Notes: a model not told the origin generated them from the sequence alone. DNA of 64,000 bases from Sternotherus odoratus (GCA_032164245.1 JAVMKO010000001.1:292503041-292567040); one strand, 5' to 3'; positions 13,677 through 25,602 are shown, numbered from the stretch's first letter. Translations and numbers: made by a program.

Positions 13677-13897
13677 AATCAGAGAGGTAGCCGTGTTAGT
13701 CTGGAATAGCAGAGGTAACAAAGTCCTGTGGCACCTTAAAGACTAACTATAAAGTTTTGAAGCATAAGTGACAGAGTCCCGTGGCACCTTAAAGACTAAC
13801 AAAAGTATTGAAGCATAAGCTTTCATGAGCTAGTGCTCACTTCGTCGGATGCATGCAGTCATCTGCAAATCCAGACTAACACGGCTACCTCTCTGAT
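13677..13897 (-). mobile_element. Foldback Penelope-type tail element with target duplication
   Basis: Perfect 27-nt inverted ends lie at 13678-13704 and 13871-13897. The direct repeat AAATTGACAAA flanks the unit at 13666-13676 and 13898-13908, so this is a discrete insertion. The body carries the GTGGCACCTTAAAGACTAAC and AAGCATAAGCTTTC blocks found in the Penelope tails at 31-34 kb, with one block partly duplicated. A hammerhead-like core is present on the minus strand at 13812-13848. There is no coding region, so it must have been mobilised in trans. Confidence 0.75.
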
Positions 13898-14054
13898 AAA
13901 TTGACAAAGTTACATTGGTTCAAATTTCCCTAGTCTAGACTGACTGTCTCCCTTTCCCTTATTTACATGCAAGAGTCCACGGACAAAGAAGGAAGAACTA
14001 GCGGGATTCTCTCATACCCATCACTGCATAGCTGAGAGCTTTCCAGATAACTAA

Positions 14055-14343
14055 AGGCAGTCTACACTAGAAGCACTACATCAGCACAGATGCCTCTGTA
14101 GCACGGCTCCAAGACATTCTATGCAGACAGGAGAGCACTCTCCCATTGGCATAATTACAACACCTCTACAAGAAGAGGAAGCTATGTTGGCAGGAGAGCC
14201 AACACAGCATCAGTTGTGCCAACACAGCATCAGTATGAACAGCACTTCTGTTACTATGACATGCATTGCTCGACAGGGAGGGTCTTTTTCGCACCCCTGA
14301 GCAAGGTAAGTTAGATCGACTAAGCAGTAGTGTAGATGTGCCC
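14055..14343. mobile_element. MITE with TAA duplication (PIF/Harbinger-like)
   Basis: The left end AGGCAGTCTACACTAG and right end AGTGTAGATGTGCCC are imperfect inverted copies, flanked by TAA at 14052-14054 and 14344-14346. It is non-coding and from the same broad group as the 7.35-kb copy. Confidence 0.75.
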
Positions 14344-14517
14344 TAATATTAGCATAAGGAGGACCCTAGCGGATTTCATGAATCTTTGCCTAAGGCTACA
14401 TTGCAACCAGAATCACCCAAGGATTCAAAGGATCTCAACATGAGATGGGGATGGAGGTTTGTTTCAAATTTAAACTCCAGGGAGGAACTAGCAACTTAAT
14501 GGGAGGTCAAGTAATAA

Positions 14518-15184
14518 GGACCTGTCTACACTTAAATCACTACAGCGGTGTCATTGTAGTGCTTCAGACTTGACACTACCAATGCTGATGGGAGGGATTC
14601 TCCTGTCGGCACAGGGTAATCCACCTCCCTGAGAAGCAGTAGCTAGGTTGACAAGAGAATTCTTCCATTGACCAAACATTGTCTATACTATGAGTTACGC
14701 TGGCACAGCTACATCTTTTAGGATCTGGATGGGTGCCAGAATGGGGGTGGGAGGCACAAAGGGGCCATGGCCCTCCCACTTTTGAACGCTCCCCACAGCT
14801 GACTGGGTAGCTCTTACCATGGCCCAGCTGTGACTCTTCGGCCCTAAAGGCACCGTCCCCAGGCCAGGCCCAAACCCAGATCAGGGTAAGAGCCACATGG
14901 GCAGCTGTGGGGAGCTACAGACCCTTCACATGCCCTGGGTGGGAAGCCCAGAGGGCAGGGAAGTGGGCTGGGGGCTGCATTCAGGCAGTTGGAGTGACCC
15001 GAGACCCCCAGCCCGGCTACAGCTTCCAGCTTGGCCATGGAGCGGGGCCTTGGGAGCAAGAAGGGGGCAGGGCCTCATGCTCCCCCCCACTTTTAAGAAG
15101 AATCCCTCACATATGGCTGTGGATGTTTCACATCCCTGAGAGACATAGCTATCCCAATTGCAAGTTTTCAGTGTAGACCAGCCC
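14518..15184. mobile_element. MITE of the TCTACACT group with internal GC-rich insertion
   Basis: The left end GGACCTGTCTACACTT follows TAA (14515-14517). The right end is AGTGTAGACCAGCCC at 15170-15184, followed by TCA rather than TAA. A GC-rich block at about 14720-15110 (GGGTGCCAGAATGGGGGTGG onward) has a different composition and looks like a later insertion. Confidence 0.6.
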
Positions 15185-16439
15185 TCAGCTAATACAAGAT
15201 GACAGGGCCAGACCACAACAGGAAACCTGTCTTTGGGACCAAAGGGAGGCTCAGGATTGGAGGAAATCCAGGATGACTGTGACAAACTTGTTTTTAGGAA
15301 GTTGCCTTGGGACAAATCTCTCAAATCTATTAAAATGACCCAAACCCTGTATTAAAGGAACAATATTCTCCTTCTGCAGAAATAAAGGAGAGTGGTTAGG
15401 ACTCTGTCGAACATGCCCGGTTTCTTTATTCATGAACCATGCCCTCCTCCTTAGATGCAGGACAGGGCCCTGTCAGAGAAGATTGGGTCTTTTGGGAAAT
15501 AGTGGGTTGAGGCCCTCTCCAGCCTCCATTTCTAAGTCACCCTCCCTAGTAAATAGCTGCCATGTCAGTCTCTCATGTAATGCTGTTCATACAGTAGCTT
15601 TCCCAAGCAAAAGCGTCTGTTTCAGTGCTCCCCACAGGGTTCTGGAAAGTATTCTGCTGCAGTCTGGGAAAACTCTCAGCAGTAGCAAAACCACTGGAGT
15701 GGTCTGTCTGCAGTTTTAGGAAAACAACTCTGTCGGCTCACATTTGGAAGGGGTTCTTTGCAAGTATAAAAGCAATAGAATTTTATTTTAAATGAAAGCC
15801 TGGATTCTGCAGGGGTTGAAAGCACTCGTGGGAAATTTTTCTATTTGGAAAGTAGATTTTTCAAGCTCTAAGTATTGTGCTTTTGCACAAGTGTGATAAA
15901 TGACCAATTATAAACTATATACTCATGACATGGGGCAGGTATAATGTCACTATCGACATCTCAGCCCTGAATCTCCTGACATTTGTGCATGTGAAAGTCA
16001 CCACCTCAGTGTTACATCATCATATTGTCCTCTCCACTATTCACACAACTACAAGAGGCATGATTATTGGGTCTGATGTTTCTTTGACTCTGCTCTGAGA
16101 TAAAACGCCTTTGTCATGCTCTCAGCAAAGCTATTTATACACTGTGGCATGTAGTGTCTGCTTCCTGTGTTCTCCAACAGCCTCAAATAGTTTACACACA
16201 CATTAAAAAATGTAAACAGTTATAATATGAAAGCCAAGACCACTGTAATAAAAATACAACAATATTCCGGATGAAAACTAGGTTCACCCTCCAGAAAAGT
16301 GAATGAAGGGCCATCTGACAGCAAGAGGAAGGAGGCAGCAAATGATAAGTATTGAGTTAAGGAATACACCTGGTAAGGAGGAAAGAGGAAGGACCGAAAA
16401 AGACACCACTTCCTGAGAATATGCAGAAGGGATGTCACA
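15185..16439. other. Unassigned DNA
   Basis: No supported gene, RNA or complete element. Frames are short and without motifs. Confidence 0.4.
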
Positions 16440-17373
16440 AAACTGGGAGAGTAGGCAACGCACTGGCAGATGAAATTCAGTGTTGATAAATGCAAAGTAA
16501 TGCACGTTGGAAAACAGAACCCCAACTTAACAGCTAATTTAGACCCACCATTTTATATGTCCTCACTCAATAAAAAGATATTGAAATTATTGTGGGTAGT
16601 TCTCTATTAGCTTAATGTGCAGCGGCAATCAAAAAAGCTAACAATGTTAGGAACCATGAGGAAAGGGATAGATAATAAGACATAATATATCCTAATACTG
16701 TACTACAACTATATAACTACATGGTATACCCACATCTTAAGTACTGCTTGCAGTTCTGGTAACCCCATTTCAAAAATTGAAATTAGAACAAGTACAGAGA
16801 AGGGCAACATAAATGATTAAATGTAATGAACAGCTTCCATATGAGAAAAGATTTAAAAAACTGGTACTATTCAGCTTGGAAAAGAAAGAGGGGATATGAC
16901 AGAGGTTGATAAAATCATGAATGGTGTGGAAAACATGAATAGGGAAGTATCATTTCCTGCTTCACATAACAAATGAACCAGGGCCCACCCAATGAAATTA
17001 ATAGGCAGAAGGCTAAAAACAAATAAGGAAGTACTTCACATACCACACCGTCAACCTGTGGAATTCATTGCCAGGTGATGTTCTGAAGCCCAAAAGCATA
17101 ACTGACTTAAAAAAAAAATTAGATAAGTTCATGGACAATAGATCCATCAGTGGCTATTAGCCAAGATGGTCAGGAATGCAACCCTATGCTCTGGGTGTCC
17201 CTAAACATATGACTGTTAGAAGTTGGGACTGGATGACAGGAAATGGATAATTCAATAAAGTGTCTTGTTCTGTTCACTCCCTCAAAAGCACCCACCAGCC
17301 CCTGTTGGAAGACAGGATACTGGTCTAGATGGATCATTGGTCTGACCCAGTATGACCGTTCTTATGAGATCAT
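16440..17373 (+). mobile_element. CR1 LINE 3' fragment with tail
   Basis: The sequence starts in the ORF2 region (GATGAAATTCAGTGTTGATA), passes the CTGGAAAAG-type segment, and ends with GACCCAGTATGACCGTTCTT near 17350-17373, the common CR1 3' terminus. Many stops and frameshifts show an old dead copy. The 5' end is truncated, as expected for LINE insertion. Confidence 0.9.
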
Positions 17374-18525
17374 CCTTCGATCCCTGTTACTTTGACTGAA
17401 GAGGATTTTAAAAGACACTCAACTTCCAAATGTATCACAACTACAGCCCCTTCTCAAATATTATAATAATATAAAAAGCAATCAAGTTTGCCTGCAAGAT
17501 TTACATTTAAGTACTTACCACAGTGATTTGTCATCTTTAAAGCACTTTACGAATAGAAATTTATCCTCACAACACCCCGGCTAAGAAAGTAAGTACTGCA
17601 AATGGCAGAAGATGATAAAGATGGAAACAGGAATGATAATTTTGGGCCAATGGCTGCAACTGTATTGAACTTAGGATATATATCAAAAAACAAACTGTCC
17701 TGGCAGTGGTGGAAAGAGGAAATAGGACAGGGATAGTTTTCAGGCAATTGGATACTCCAGGCTGTCAAAGGCTTCCTCCTCTCTTTGTGACGGTCCATAG
17801 CATTTGTACATCTCTTGATCTTGCCAGGCCAATCTTATTCCTAGGCCTGATTAAGGCCAAAGCCACTTCATGAGAAAACTACCAGGCCTCCTACTAGTGC
17901 ACAGGTCTCTATGTAAACCCAACCTCCTTATCAAGTGAAGCTAAACTGATATCAAATTTACAGGAAGGGACATTACCTCAAATCCCGACCTTTCTAGGGG
18001 TCAGAAACACCAACTGCCTACCATTAATTTTATCTCCACTGAGGAAAAATCTCACTATCCAGTAAAACTAACCAAAGTTGTGATCATGTGAACTGAAGAC
18101 AAATCAATTGCACCAGATACCAGAGCTATCCCTTCAAAGCCCAAAAGTGCCCATGCAAACAAACCACACAGCTGCTTCTACATCCAGTGGTGTCTGAGCT
18201 CATCCAAAGCTAAATATACTATATATGTACGTATATAATAAACATCTGGAATATTTTCAAGCATCAAATGTGTGCTTTTACATACACATGCATTGCTTTA
18301 ATAGTGACAATTTCACAATGTTGAAAAAAATCTGACTCAATCTGAAATCATTTTAAAACACCTTACTAGATTCCCAAAGAACCAAAATCCCACAATCAAA
18401 GAAGGTGTCCCTACTGGTTACAAACAAAACAGCTTAGAGTGGATGTGACAGTAGATATATATATGTGTGGGGAGAGAGAGAGAGAGAGAGAGAGAGAATA
18501 CATAATAAATGAAAGAAAGAGGACA
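17374..18525. other. Unassigned DNA with small repeats
   Basis: It contains a short MIR/L3-type fragment near 17525-17600 (AAAGCACTTTACGAATAG, CCTCACAACACCCC) and a short AT stretch then a (GA)n run at about 18455-18497. Otherwise nothing is supported. Confidence 0.45.
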
Positions 18526-20462
18526 TTGACATTAATTAATATAAATCAGAAAGTAAGAATTGTAGAAAATTGATAAGGGACACAAAGGGATACAACAAGA
18601 CATCTATGGCCAGCAGAGTTAAGGACAGTAAGGAGGAATTTCTAAACTATATTAGGAACAAAACAGAATCCTGACAATGCTATTGGTTCATTACCAGTTA
18701 GAAATGATAGAATTGTCAATCATAATGAAGAAAGTGTTCAGTAAATATTTATGTTCTGAATTTGGAGAAAAACAGATATCCTCTCATAATGATGATGATG
18801 AGAACACTCATTCCACTCCACTAATATCTCCAGAGGATGTTAAACAGAAACTACTAAAGTAAAACATTTTAAAATCAACAGTTCCAGATAACTTGCACCC
18901 AAGAATTTTAAAAGAGCAGGCTGAGGAGCTCACTGGACTGTTAAATTGATTTTCAATAAGTCTTGGAGAACTAGGGATGCTCCAGAAGACTGGAAGAAAG
19001 CTAATGTGCCAGTATTTATTAAGAGTAAACGGAATGATAATGGAGAGGTTGACAGAGGATTCAATTTATGAAGAATTAAAGGAGGATTATGTAATTAATG
19101 TTCATCTACATGGCTTTCTGCAAAACAAATCCTGTCAAACGATACGTCTTCTTTATGAGATTACAGATTTGGTTATTAAAGGTAATAGTGTTGCTGTAAT
19201 AGACTTCAGCAAGGTGTTTGACTTGGTACCACACAACATTTTGATTAAAAAACTAGAAAGATATAAAATTAACATAGCACCCATTAATGGATTAAAACCT
19301 AGCTAGTTGATAGGTCTCATAATGTAACTGTAAACAAAAAATCATCATTGAGCTGGTTTGTTTCCCTGTGGGGTCCTGCAATGATAAGTTCTTCACCCTA
19401 CATTATTTATCACCTTTATCAATGACTTGGAAGAAAACATAAAATCATCAATGATAAAGTTTGCATATGACACACAAATTGGGGAGTGTTAAATAGAGAG
19501 CACAAGTCACTAATTCAGAGAGAGAGAGAGCCGCATCTCTTGATAAACTGGATGCAAGCAAACAACCTGTTTTTATATGGCTCAATGTACAATAAATGCA
19601 TATATCTAGTAACAACGAATGTAGGACATACATACAGGATGGAAGACTCCTGGATAGCAGTGATCTGAAAAAGATTTGGGCATCATGATGGATAATTAGC
19701 TGAATATGAGATCACAGTGTGATCCAAAAGAGATGTGGCCAAAAGAGAGACCACGATCCTGGGATGCAAAAACAAAGGAATCTCGTGTAGTACAGGTTAT
19801 TTTACCTTTGTATTTGGCATTCATGCAACCACTGCTGTTGTACTGTGTCCAGTTCTTGTTCCCAGGATTCAAAAGGGATGCTGATAAATTGGAGCAGGTT
19901 CAAAGAAGAGCCATGAGAATGATTACAGGATTAGAAAACATTCCTAATAGTGACAAACTCAAAGACCAAAGAGAAGGTTAAGGGGTGATTTGATTATAGT
20001 CTGTATGAACATAAGAATGGCCACAGTCCATCTAGCTCAATATCCTGTCTTCCAGCAATGGCCAGTGCCAGATGTTTCAGAGAGAATGAACAGAAGGGGC
20101 AATTATTGAGTGATCCAGACCCTGCCAACCAGTCCCAGCTTCTGACAGAGATTTAATACCTACATGGGGAACAAATATTTATTAATAGGCTCCTTAATCT
20201 AGCAGAGAAAGGTATAATGCAATCCAATGACTAGAAGTTGATGCTAGACAAATTCAGATTGGAAATAAGGTGTAGTTTTTTAATGGTGAGAGTAATTAAT
20301 CATTGGAACAATTTACCAACAGTCGTGGTGGATTCTCCATCACTGGCAATTTTAAAATCAAGATCAGATGTTTTTCTGTCAATATATTTTGAGACGTTGT
20401 ATGGCCTGTGTTGTACAGGAGATCAGAGCAGATCTCAGTAATCCCTTCTGGCCTTGAAATAT
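18526..20462 (+). pseudogene. CR1-type LINE, degenerate reverse transcriptase and tail
   Basis: A degraded CR1-family ORF2. The frame 18977-19306 includes the RT region with DFSKVFDLVPH, a diverged form of the DFSKAFD motif of non-LTR retrotransposons. 19706-19981 has a LEQVQRRAMRMI tail region. The 3' untranslated part ends near 20430-20462 with CAGTAATCCCTTCTGGCC. Several frameshifts and stops separate the pieces, and a minus-strand CR1 tail is inserted at about 20005-20158. Confidence 0.85.
20005..20158 (-). mobile_element. CR1 3' tail nested in an older CR1
   Basis: In reverse complement this is the CR1 terminus seen at 17.3 and 45.8 kb (blocks CTAGCTCAATATCCTGTCTT and GGCCAGTGCCAGATG). 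It interrupts the tail of the plus-strand copy, whose sequence resumes near 20160. Confidence 0.8.
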
Positions 20463-20667
20463 ATGAATCTATGAACAGTATACTGGTCAGGTAGTTTTTA
20501 ATTGGAGGTTCAAGGTAGCTGGGTAAAAAATAAATTATAATAAGAGCTTACTTCCTCAACACTCCCTTTCACTTTTTTTTTTAAAAAAAAGCTACCAATC
20601 ATAGAATAGTAGGTTTGGAAAGGACCTCAAGAGGTCATCTAGTCCCATCCCCTGCACTCATGGCATG

Positions 20668-21031
20668 GGTTCACGTACCCAGAGGTACATCAATGCATCT
20701 AGATATTTACCTAGTTTTACAACAGGTTACATAAAAAGCAAAAGCAAAAATCAGTACAAACTAACATTTCATACAATGATTTGTTTATACTATTCTATAT
20801 ACTAAACTGAAGTGTATGTACAATATTTATATTCCAATTGATTTATTTTATAATTATATGGTAAAAAAGAGAAAGCAAGCAATTTTTCAGTAATAGTGTG
20901 TTGTGACACTTTTGTATTTTTGTGTCTGATTTTGTAAGCGAGTAGTTTTTAAGTGAAGTGTAACTTGGGGGAACATAAGATAAATCAGACTCCTGAAAGG
21001 GGTACAAGTAGTCTGGAAAGATTGAGAGCCA
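20668..21031. mobile_element. hAT-type repeat nested in CR1
   Basis: The CR1 reading is broken between the blocks before 20668 and after 21031. The inserted DNA ends AAGATTGAGAGCCACTA, a mutated form of the TTGAGAACCACTG end of non-autonomous hATs, and starts with repeated GTACC words. Target duplication is not clear. Confidence 0.55.
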
Positions 21032-21089
21032 CTAATCTAGACCATCCCTGAGAGGTGTGCAACCTGCTGTTGAAAATCTCCAATGATGG

Positions 21090-21908
21090 TATCATAAGTG
21101 TGAAGTGCTTGAGAGTTGTTGTTTTACCTGTATGGGGTTAACTGAGGGAAGGGGGGGTGACGTCAGAGTAGCCCACCTGGAGGAAGAACCAGGAAGTCAG
21201 TTCAGTTCGTTCCGGAGCTTTGGGCTAGCTCAACCTTTTTTCCAGCTATGGAAGCTCTTCTTCCCTCTCCTAGCTTTGGGAGAGATGAAGTACCCTTCTA
21301 TTTCTAAGTTCAAAATGCTACTTACAGTTATTCTAATCTCATAAATTTTGTACCTGATTTAAAGTGTCACTAACCTTCCAGGGGGTAAAATCTTGAGGGA
21401 GGGATTAGAAAGCTTTATATCTGTGAAGTTGTATTGTAAGTTTTCTTTTTTCTTTATTAAACCTTTTTTGTTATAAAAAGCGTTTGGTTATTCCCTTAAA
21501 GTTGTTCTAGCTTTGGATTTGACCCAGTTCCCGGGTAAGGGTGGGTGGGTCTGTGTATCTGAGTCTCTCTCCTAAGAACAGGGAGGAGTGGCTGGTGCTC
21601 AGAGGCTGTTTTCTCATCTCTCCCAGTACAAGAGGGAGAGGGGGAGGGGTGAAGTAGTGTCTAAGGGTCCCGATCTCTCAGGAAGAGGGAAGGGAAGTTT
21701 GGGGTGTTCGTGTGCCCCCCTGCAGGGTCTTGGAGATTCACATGAAGGGTGGCAGCGTGGTCCCCATTTCCCAACTGGTAGAGTGTGGGTGGGTTTTGGG
21801 GGGGGAAAAGACAACTTAGGCTGGGGAAGCAGCTTATAATTAAGGGGCCATAGGAGAGACCCCCTCTGTTACCCCAGTGTCTCAGAGGGAGGAGGTTCCC
21901 TCTTCACA
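21090..21908. mobile_element. Solo LTR with 5-bp target duplication
   Basis: GATGG occurs at 21085-21089 and 21909-21913, and the CR1 text reads through correctly if the intervening 819 bp is removed. The right end is CA. The left end is TATC where TGTC is expected, a plausible point mutation. TTTATTAAACC near 21455 may be a polyadenylation signal. No internal retroviral coding region is present, so this is an LTR left by recombination. Confidence 0.65.
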
Positions 21909-23256
21909 GATGGAGATTCCACAACCTCCCTAGACAATTTATTCTAGTGCTTAACTACCCTGACAGTTAGGAAGTATTTTCGAATGTCCAACCTAAACCG
22001 CCCTTGCTGCACTTTAAGCCCATTGCTTCTTGTCCTATCCTCAGTGGTGAAGAACAATATTTTTTCTCTCTCCTCTTTGTATTATGTACTTGAAAAATGT
22101 TATGTCCCTTCTCAGTCTTCTCTTCTCCAGACTAAAGAAACCTACTTTTTTTCAATCTTCCCTAATAGGTCATGCTAGACCTTTAATCATTTTTATTGCT
22201 TTTCTGTGAACTTTTTCCAATTTAGCCACATCTTTCTTGAAATGTGACACCCAGAACTGGACACAATATTCCAGCTGAAGCCTAATAGGCATGGAGTAGA
22301 GCAGAAGAATTGTTTCTCATGTCTTGCTTACAACACTCCTGCTAATACATCCCAGAATGAGGTTTGCTTTTTTTTTTTTTTTTTTTTTTTTTTTGCAAGT
22401 GTTACACTGTTCACTCATATTTAGCTTGTGATCCACTCTAACTCCGAGATCCCTTTCCACAGTACTCCTTCCTAGGCAGTAATTTCCTATTTTGTAAGTA
22501 TCCTTTACATTTGTCCTTATTGAATTTCATCCTATTTACTTCAGACCATTTCTCCAGTTTGTCCAGATCATTTTGAATTTTAACCCAATCCTTCAGAGCA
22601 CCTCCTCCCGGGTTGGCATTGTCCGCAAACTTTATAAGTGAACTCTCTATGCTATTATCTATTCTATTCTAAATCATTGATTCAGATAATGAACAGAACC
22701 AGACCCAGAACTAATCCCTGTGGGTCCCCACTCAATATCCTCTTCCAGTTGACTGCGAACCACTGATAACTACGGTACTCTCTGGGAATGGTTTTCCAAC
22801 CTGTTATGCACCCAACTTATAGTATCTCCATCTAGGTTGTATTTTCCTAGTTTGTTTATGAGAAGTTCATGGAAGATAGTACCAAAAGCCTTACTAAAGT
22901 AAATATATACCACATCTACCACTTCCCCCACATCCACAAGGCTTGTTACCCTGTCAAAGAAAGCTATTGGGTCGGTGTGACACAATTTGTTCTTGACAAA
23001 TCCATTTTGACTGTTACTTATCACTTTATTATCTTCAATGCCAACAAATCTATAGTTATTCTATTCCTTTTCTCTGGGATACAAAATGCACAAAACCTTA
23101 TATCCACAAATCTCAAAATCTTTTAAAAAGTTAAGTCTTACAATCATCGTGGGAGTTGCGTCTTAACCTCCTTTGAGTGAAAGGGAAAATGATTTGTCCA
23201 ATGTCATAGAAGAATCCTATGTTAAAGCAAGGAGCATAAATCAGATCACTCAGCTA

Positions 23257-23420
23257 CAGTGGAACCCAGCAATACCGTGCCCCGGTATAGCGCGAATCCG
23301 CTTATAATGCGGGGCGCACGGCGCTTTGATGTCACGCCACCCCGCAATACTGCGACCACGCGTTTACCGTGATTGGGTATTTTTGGATCCTGATCGTTGC
23401 GGTATTGCGGGGTCCGACTG
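23257..23420. mobile_element. Short Tigger-like MITE
   Basis: The left end CAGTGGAACCCAGCAATACC and right end GGTATTGCGGGGTCCGACTG are imperfect inverted copies. TA precedes the left end, but the right flank has lost it. The interior is CpG-rich and non-coding. Confidence 0.5.
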
Positions 23421-23585
23421 GAAAAGTCTCCTGCTCTAAACAGTATCTACTTCTTGATAAATAATATCTCCTCCATCTCAAAGTCAATAGCAAATATTGA
23501 AGCACAGAATTAAAAATTTGATTTTGAAGACCGAGGTGGAACATCATCTTTAACAAAAAAATTAAAACCCATTTAGACTAATATA

Positions 23586-23705
23586 ATGGTTTTCAATTTG
23601 TGGTCCGCAGACTGCGGACTATGTCTAAGATTTTCAAATGGGCCCACACCTCCATTTGAAATTTTTTAGGGATTCACAAGTGAAAAGAAGTTGAAAACCA
23701 CTAGA
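23586..23705. mobile_element. Short hAT-type MITE
   Basis: The inverted ends ATGGTTTTCAA and TTGAAAACCACTA are flanked by TAATATA at 23579-23585 and 23707-23713. The interior repeats the words GTCCGCAGACTGCGGAC, themselves palindromic. Non-coding. Confidence 0.6.
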
Positions 23706-24087
23706 TTAATATAACCCTTCCATAAAATTACACTGGCAAATACTACTGAACAGGGGGCATTTTCACAACAAAACAACGATGTTCATAAACTGATCAGGTG
23801 TCTCTCTCAGTCCATTTCTAATAACAGCATTATAGACAACAATCTCCCTAAGCAGAACTTGAAAACTCAATTTGCCAGTAACAAGTAACCAGCTTGCTCT
23901 AGAGATACAAGGAGGAGGGAGTTTAACTTAGCAATTTCTGCCAAATTTAAACTTCTGCTTGGGGGGGGGGGAGGGGAGAGGTGTTGTTTCTAGTTGCTAA
24001 GGTTGTGAATAAAACCTTCCAAATGTGAAGAGAGGAAGCTCTGTCTTTCCAAGCCTGCAGGTAGTTACACTGTCTCTGCTGCTAGAG

Positions 24088-24704
24088 CAGGCGTGAGCAA
24101 AATTTTTGGCCCAAGGGCCACATCAGGGTTGCAAAATGATATGGAAGGCTGGGTAGGGAAGGCTGTGCCTCCCCAAACAACCTGGCCCCGCCGCTTATCC
24201 AACCCCATCCCACTTCCCGCCCTTTAACTGCCTCCCTTAGGACCATCGACCCATCCAACCCGCCCTGCTCCTTGTCCCCAGAGACCTGTTCCCGCCTATA
24301 ACCACCACCCCCAGGATCCCATCCCCTACCCAAGACCCCCTGCTCCCTGTCCCCTGGCTGCCCCGACCTCTATCCACACCTCCACCCCAACCACAACTCT
24401 GCTCCCTGTCCCCTGACTGCCCTCCAGGACTCCCTGCTCCTTATCCAACCCCCAGGCCCCTTACCACACCGCTTAGAGCACTGTATCTGGCTCCGGCCGG
24501 GCCGCCAGACACACTGCCCCACTCTCCTGCCAGAGCACACATCCCCGCCCTCCAGAGTGCTGCCCATGAGGCAGCATGGCTCCAGGGGAGGGGGGACAAC
24601 AGAGATGGGGCCAGAGCTAGCCTCCCCGGCCGGGAGCTCATTGGCCAGGCAGGACAGTCCCGCAAACAGGATGTGGCCTGCAGGCCGTAGTTTGCCCATC
24701 CCCG
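24088..24704. mobile_element. Non-autonomous hAT with 8-bp duplication
   Basis: TGCTAGAG is duplicated exactly at 24080-24087 and 24705-24712. The ends CAGGCGTGAGCAAAATTTTT and GTAGTTTGCCCATCCCCG are diverged inverted copies of the CAGGGGTGGGCAAACT family. The interior is C-rich (CCTGCTCCCTGTCCCC words) with no transposase. The duplication centres on CTAG, as hAT targets commonly do. Confidence 0.85.
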
Positions 24705-24901
24705 TGCTAGAGTGTACCAAAGTAGTTGAACAAAATATAAAAAAGACTTGTCACTTCCACTCCAGGTATTCAGAACAGTAATTACAGTCACTGATTGCAT
24801 TTTCTGAGTTAATTTCACTGACAACAGATCTCCATTTCAAAAGGTGTTTTTTTCTCCTAGTGATAATGGACCATCTACATTTAACAGCCCTCTTAGAATT
24901 G

Positions 24902-24905
24902 GTAT
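24902..24905. repeat. Target-site duplication, left (GTAT)
   Basis: GTAT abuts the 5' LTR here and recurs at 30586-30589 after the 3' LTR. A 4-bp duplication fits integration of an LTR element. Confidence 0.85.
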
Positions 24906-25472
24906 TGTGACAGAGTCAGACCTGAAGGGTATAGGAGAGTGCTGGAAGGCAGGTACATCAGTCTCAGGATGTGCAGGTCTCTGTTCCCCCTATAGCCAAA
25001 CAAAGCCTACTCCAGGCCAATCAAGACACCTGGGGTCAATTAAGAAGGTTCTAGCAGGCAGCAGGTTAATTAGGAGCACCTGCTGTCAAGTAAGGCCTTA
25101 ATAAAAACCCCTGCCTCAGGAAGACAGTGTGGGTGTTTGGAGCAGAGAGGAGTTTGGAGACATTGGAGCACAGAGGAGTTTGGAGGCATTGAAGCAGAGA
25201 GCAGTTTGGAAGGAGGCCCTGAGGTAAGGGTGAAGTGGAGAGTAAAGAAGCAGGAACTGTTGTGGGGAAGAAGCCCAGGGGAATTGTATTGTGCTTGGTG
25301 GTTAAAAGGTCAGCCATCTCAACTGAGATTATTAGGGTCCCTGGGCTGGAGCCCGGAGAAGAGGGCGGGCCCGGGCACACCCCCCCCCTGCCTTCCACAA
25401 TTAGCCACTGAGGCTAGTGAAATCCGCCAAGAAACGCAGGACCCACAAGTACAGGCTTGGAGCTTTGTCACA
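24906..25472 (+). repeat. 5' LTR
   Basis: It begins TGTGACA and ends TGTCACA, a 7-bp perfect inverted pair. TTAATAAAAACC at about 25099-25110 could be a TATA-like box and/or polyadenylation signal. From about 25141 to 25215 a ~25-bp unit with GCAGAGAGGAGTTTGGA-like text is repeated three times with changes. It would supply promoter and transcript ends. Confidence 0.95.
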
Positions 25473-25474
25473 AC

Positions 25475-25492
25475 TGGTGTCAGAGGTGGGAT
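25475..25492 (+). promoter_or_regulatory. Primer binding site, tRNA-Leu-like
   Basis: Two bases after the LTR comes TGGTGTCAGAGGTGGGAT. It starts with TGG, complementary to the CCA end of a tRNA, and matches from memory the 3' end of vertebrate tRNA-Leu (CAG/CAA type) with about one mismatch. It would prime minus-strand DNA synthesis. Confidence 0.75.
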
Positions 25493-25602
25493 GTTCGTAC
25501 GCAGCGTGGCGGAAGAAAGACTTTAAAAAGAAAAAGGAAAAAAAAAAAAAAAGTGCCCTGGGGTTTTGAATTCTCTTTGGTGGTTGTCTGCTTTGTGCCA
25601 CA

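Larger units (their letters stand above)
20595..23060 (-). pseudogene. CR1 LINE, minus strand, with nested insertions
   Basis: The 3' terminus lies at 20595 (reverse complement of the AAGAGGTCATCTAGTC block) and the copy runs leftward from about 23060. A minus-strand frame at 22770-23024 keeps YFSKAFGTIFHELLINKLG, a mutated RT motif region. A hAT fragment (20668-21031) and a solo LTR (21090-21908) have landed in the 3' part, and a poly-T run of about 29 nt lies at 22366-22394. It is non-functional. Confidence 0.85.

Noticed and set aside
13678..13897. tRNA-derived SINE
   Set aside because: I could not find A and B box promoter motifs in order; the inverted ends and hammerhead-like core fit a Penelope-type tail better.
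24370..24824. Minus-strand frames of 116-127 codons
   Set aside because: They lie mainly in the C-rich interior and flank of a hAT element, with no domain and no conserved start.
25066..25526. Paired frames repeated at 30179-30594
   Set aside because: They are the same LTR read twice; no known accessory protein is seen.
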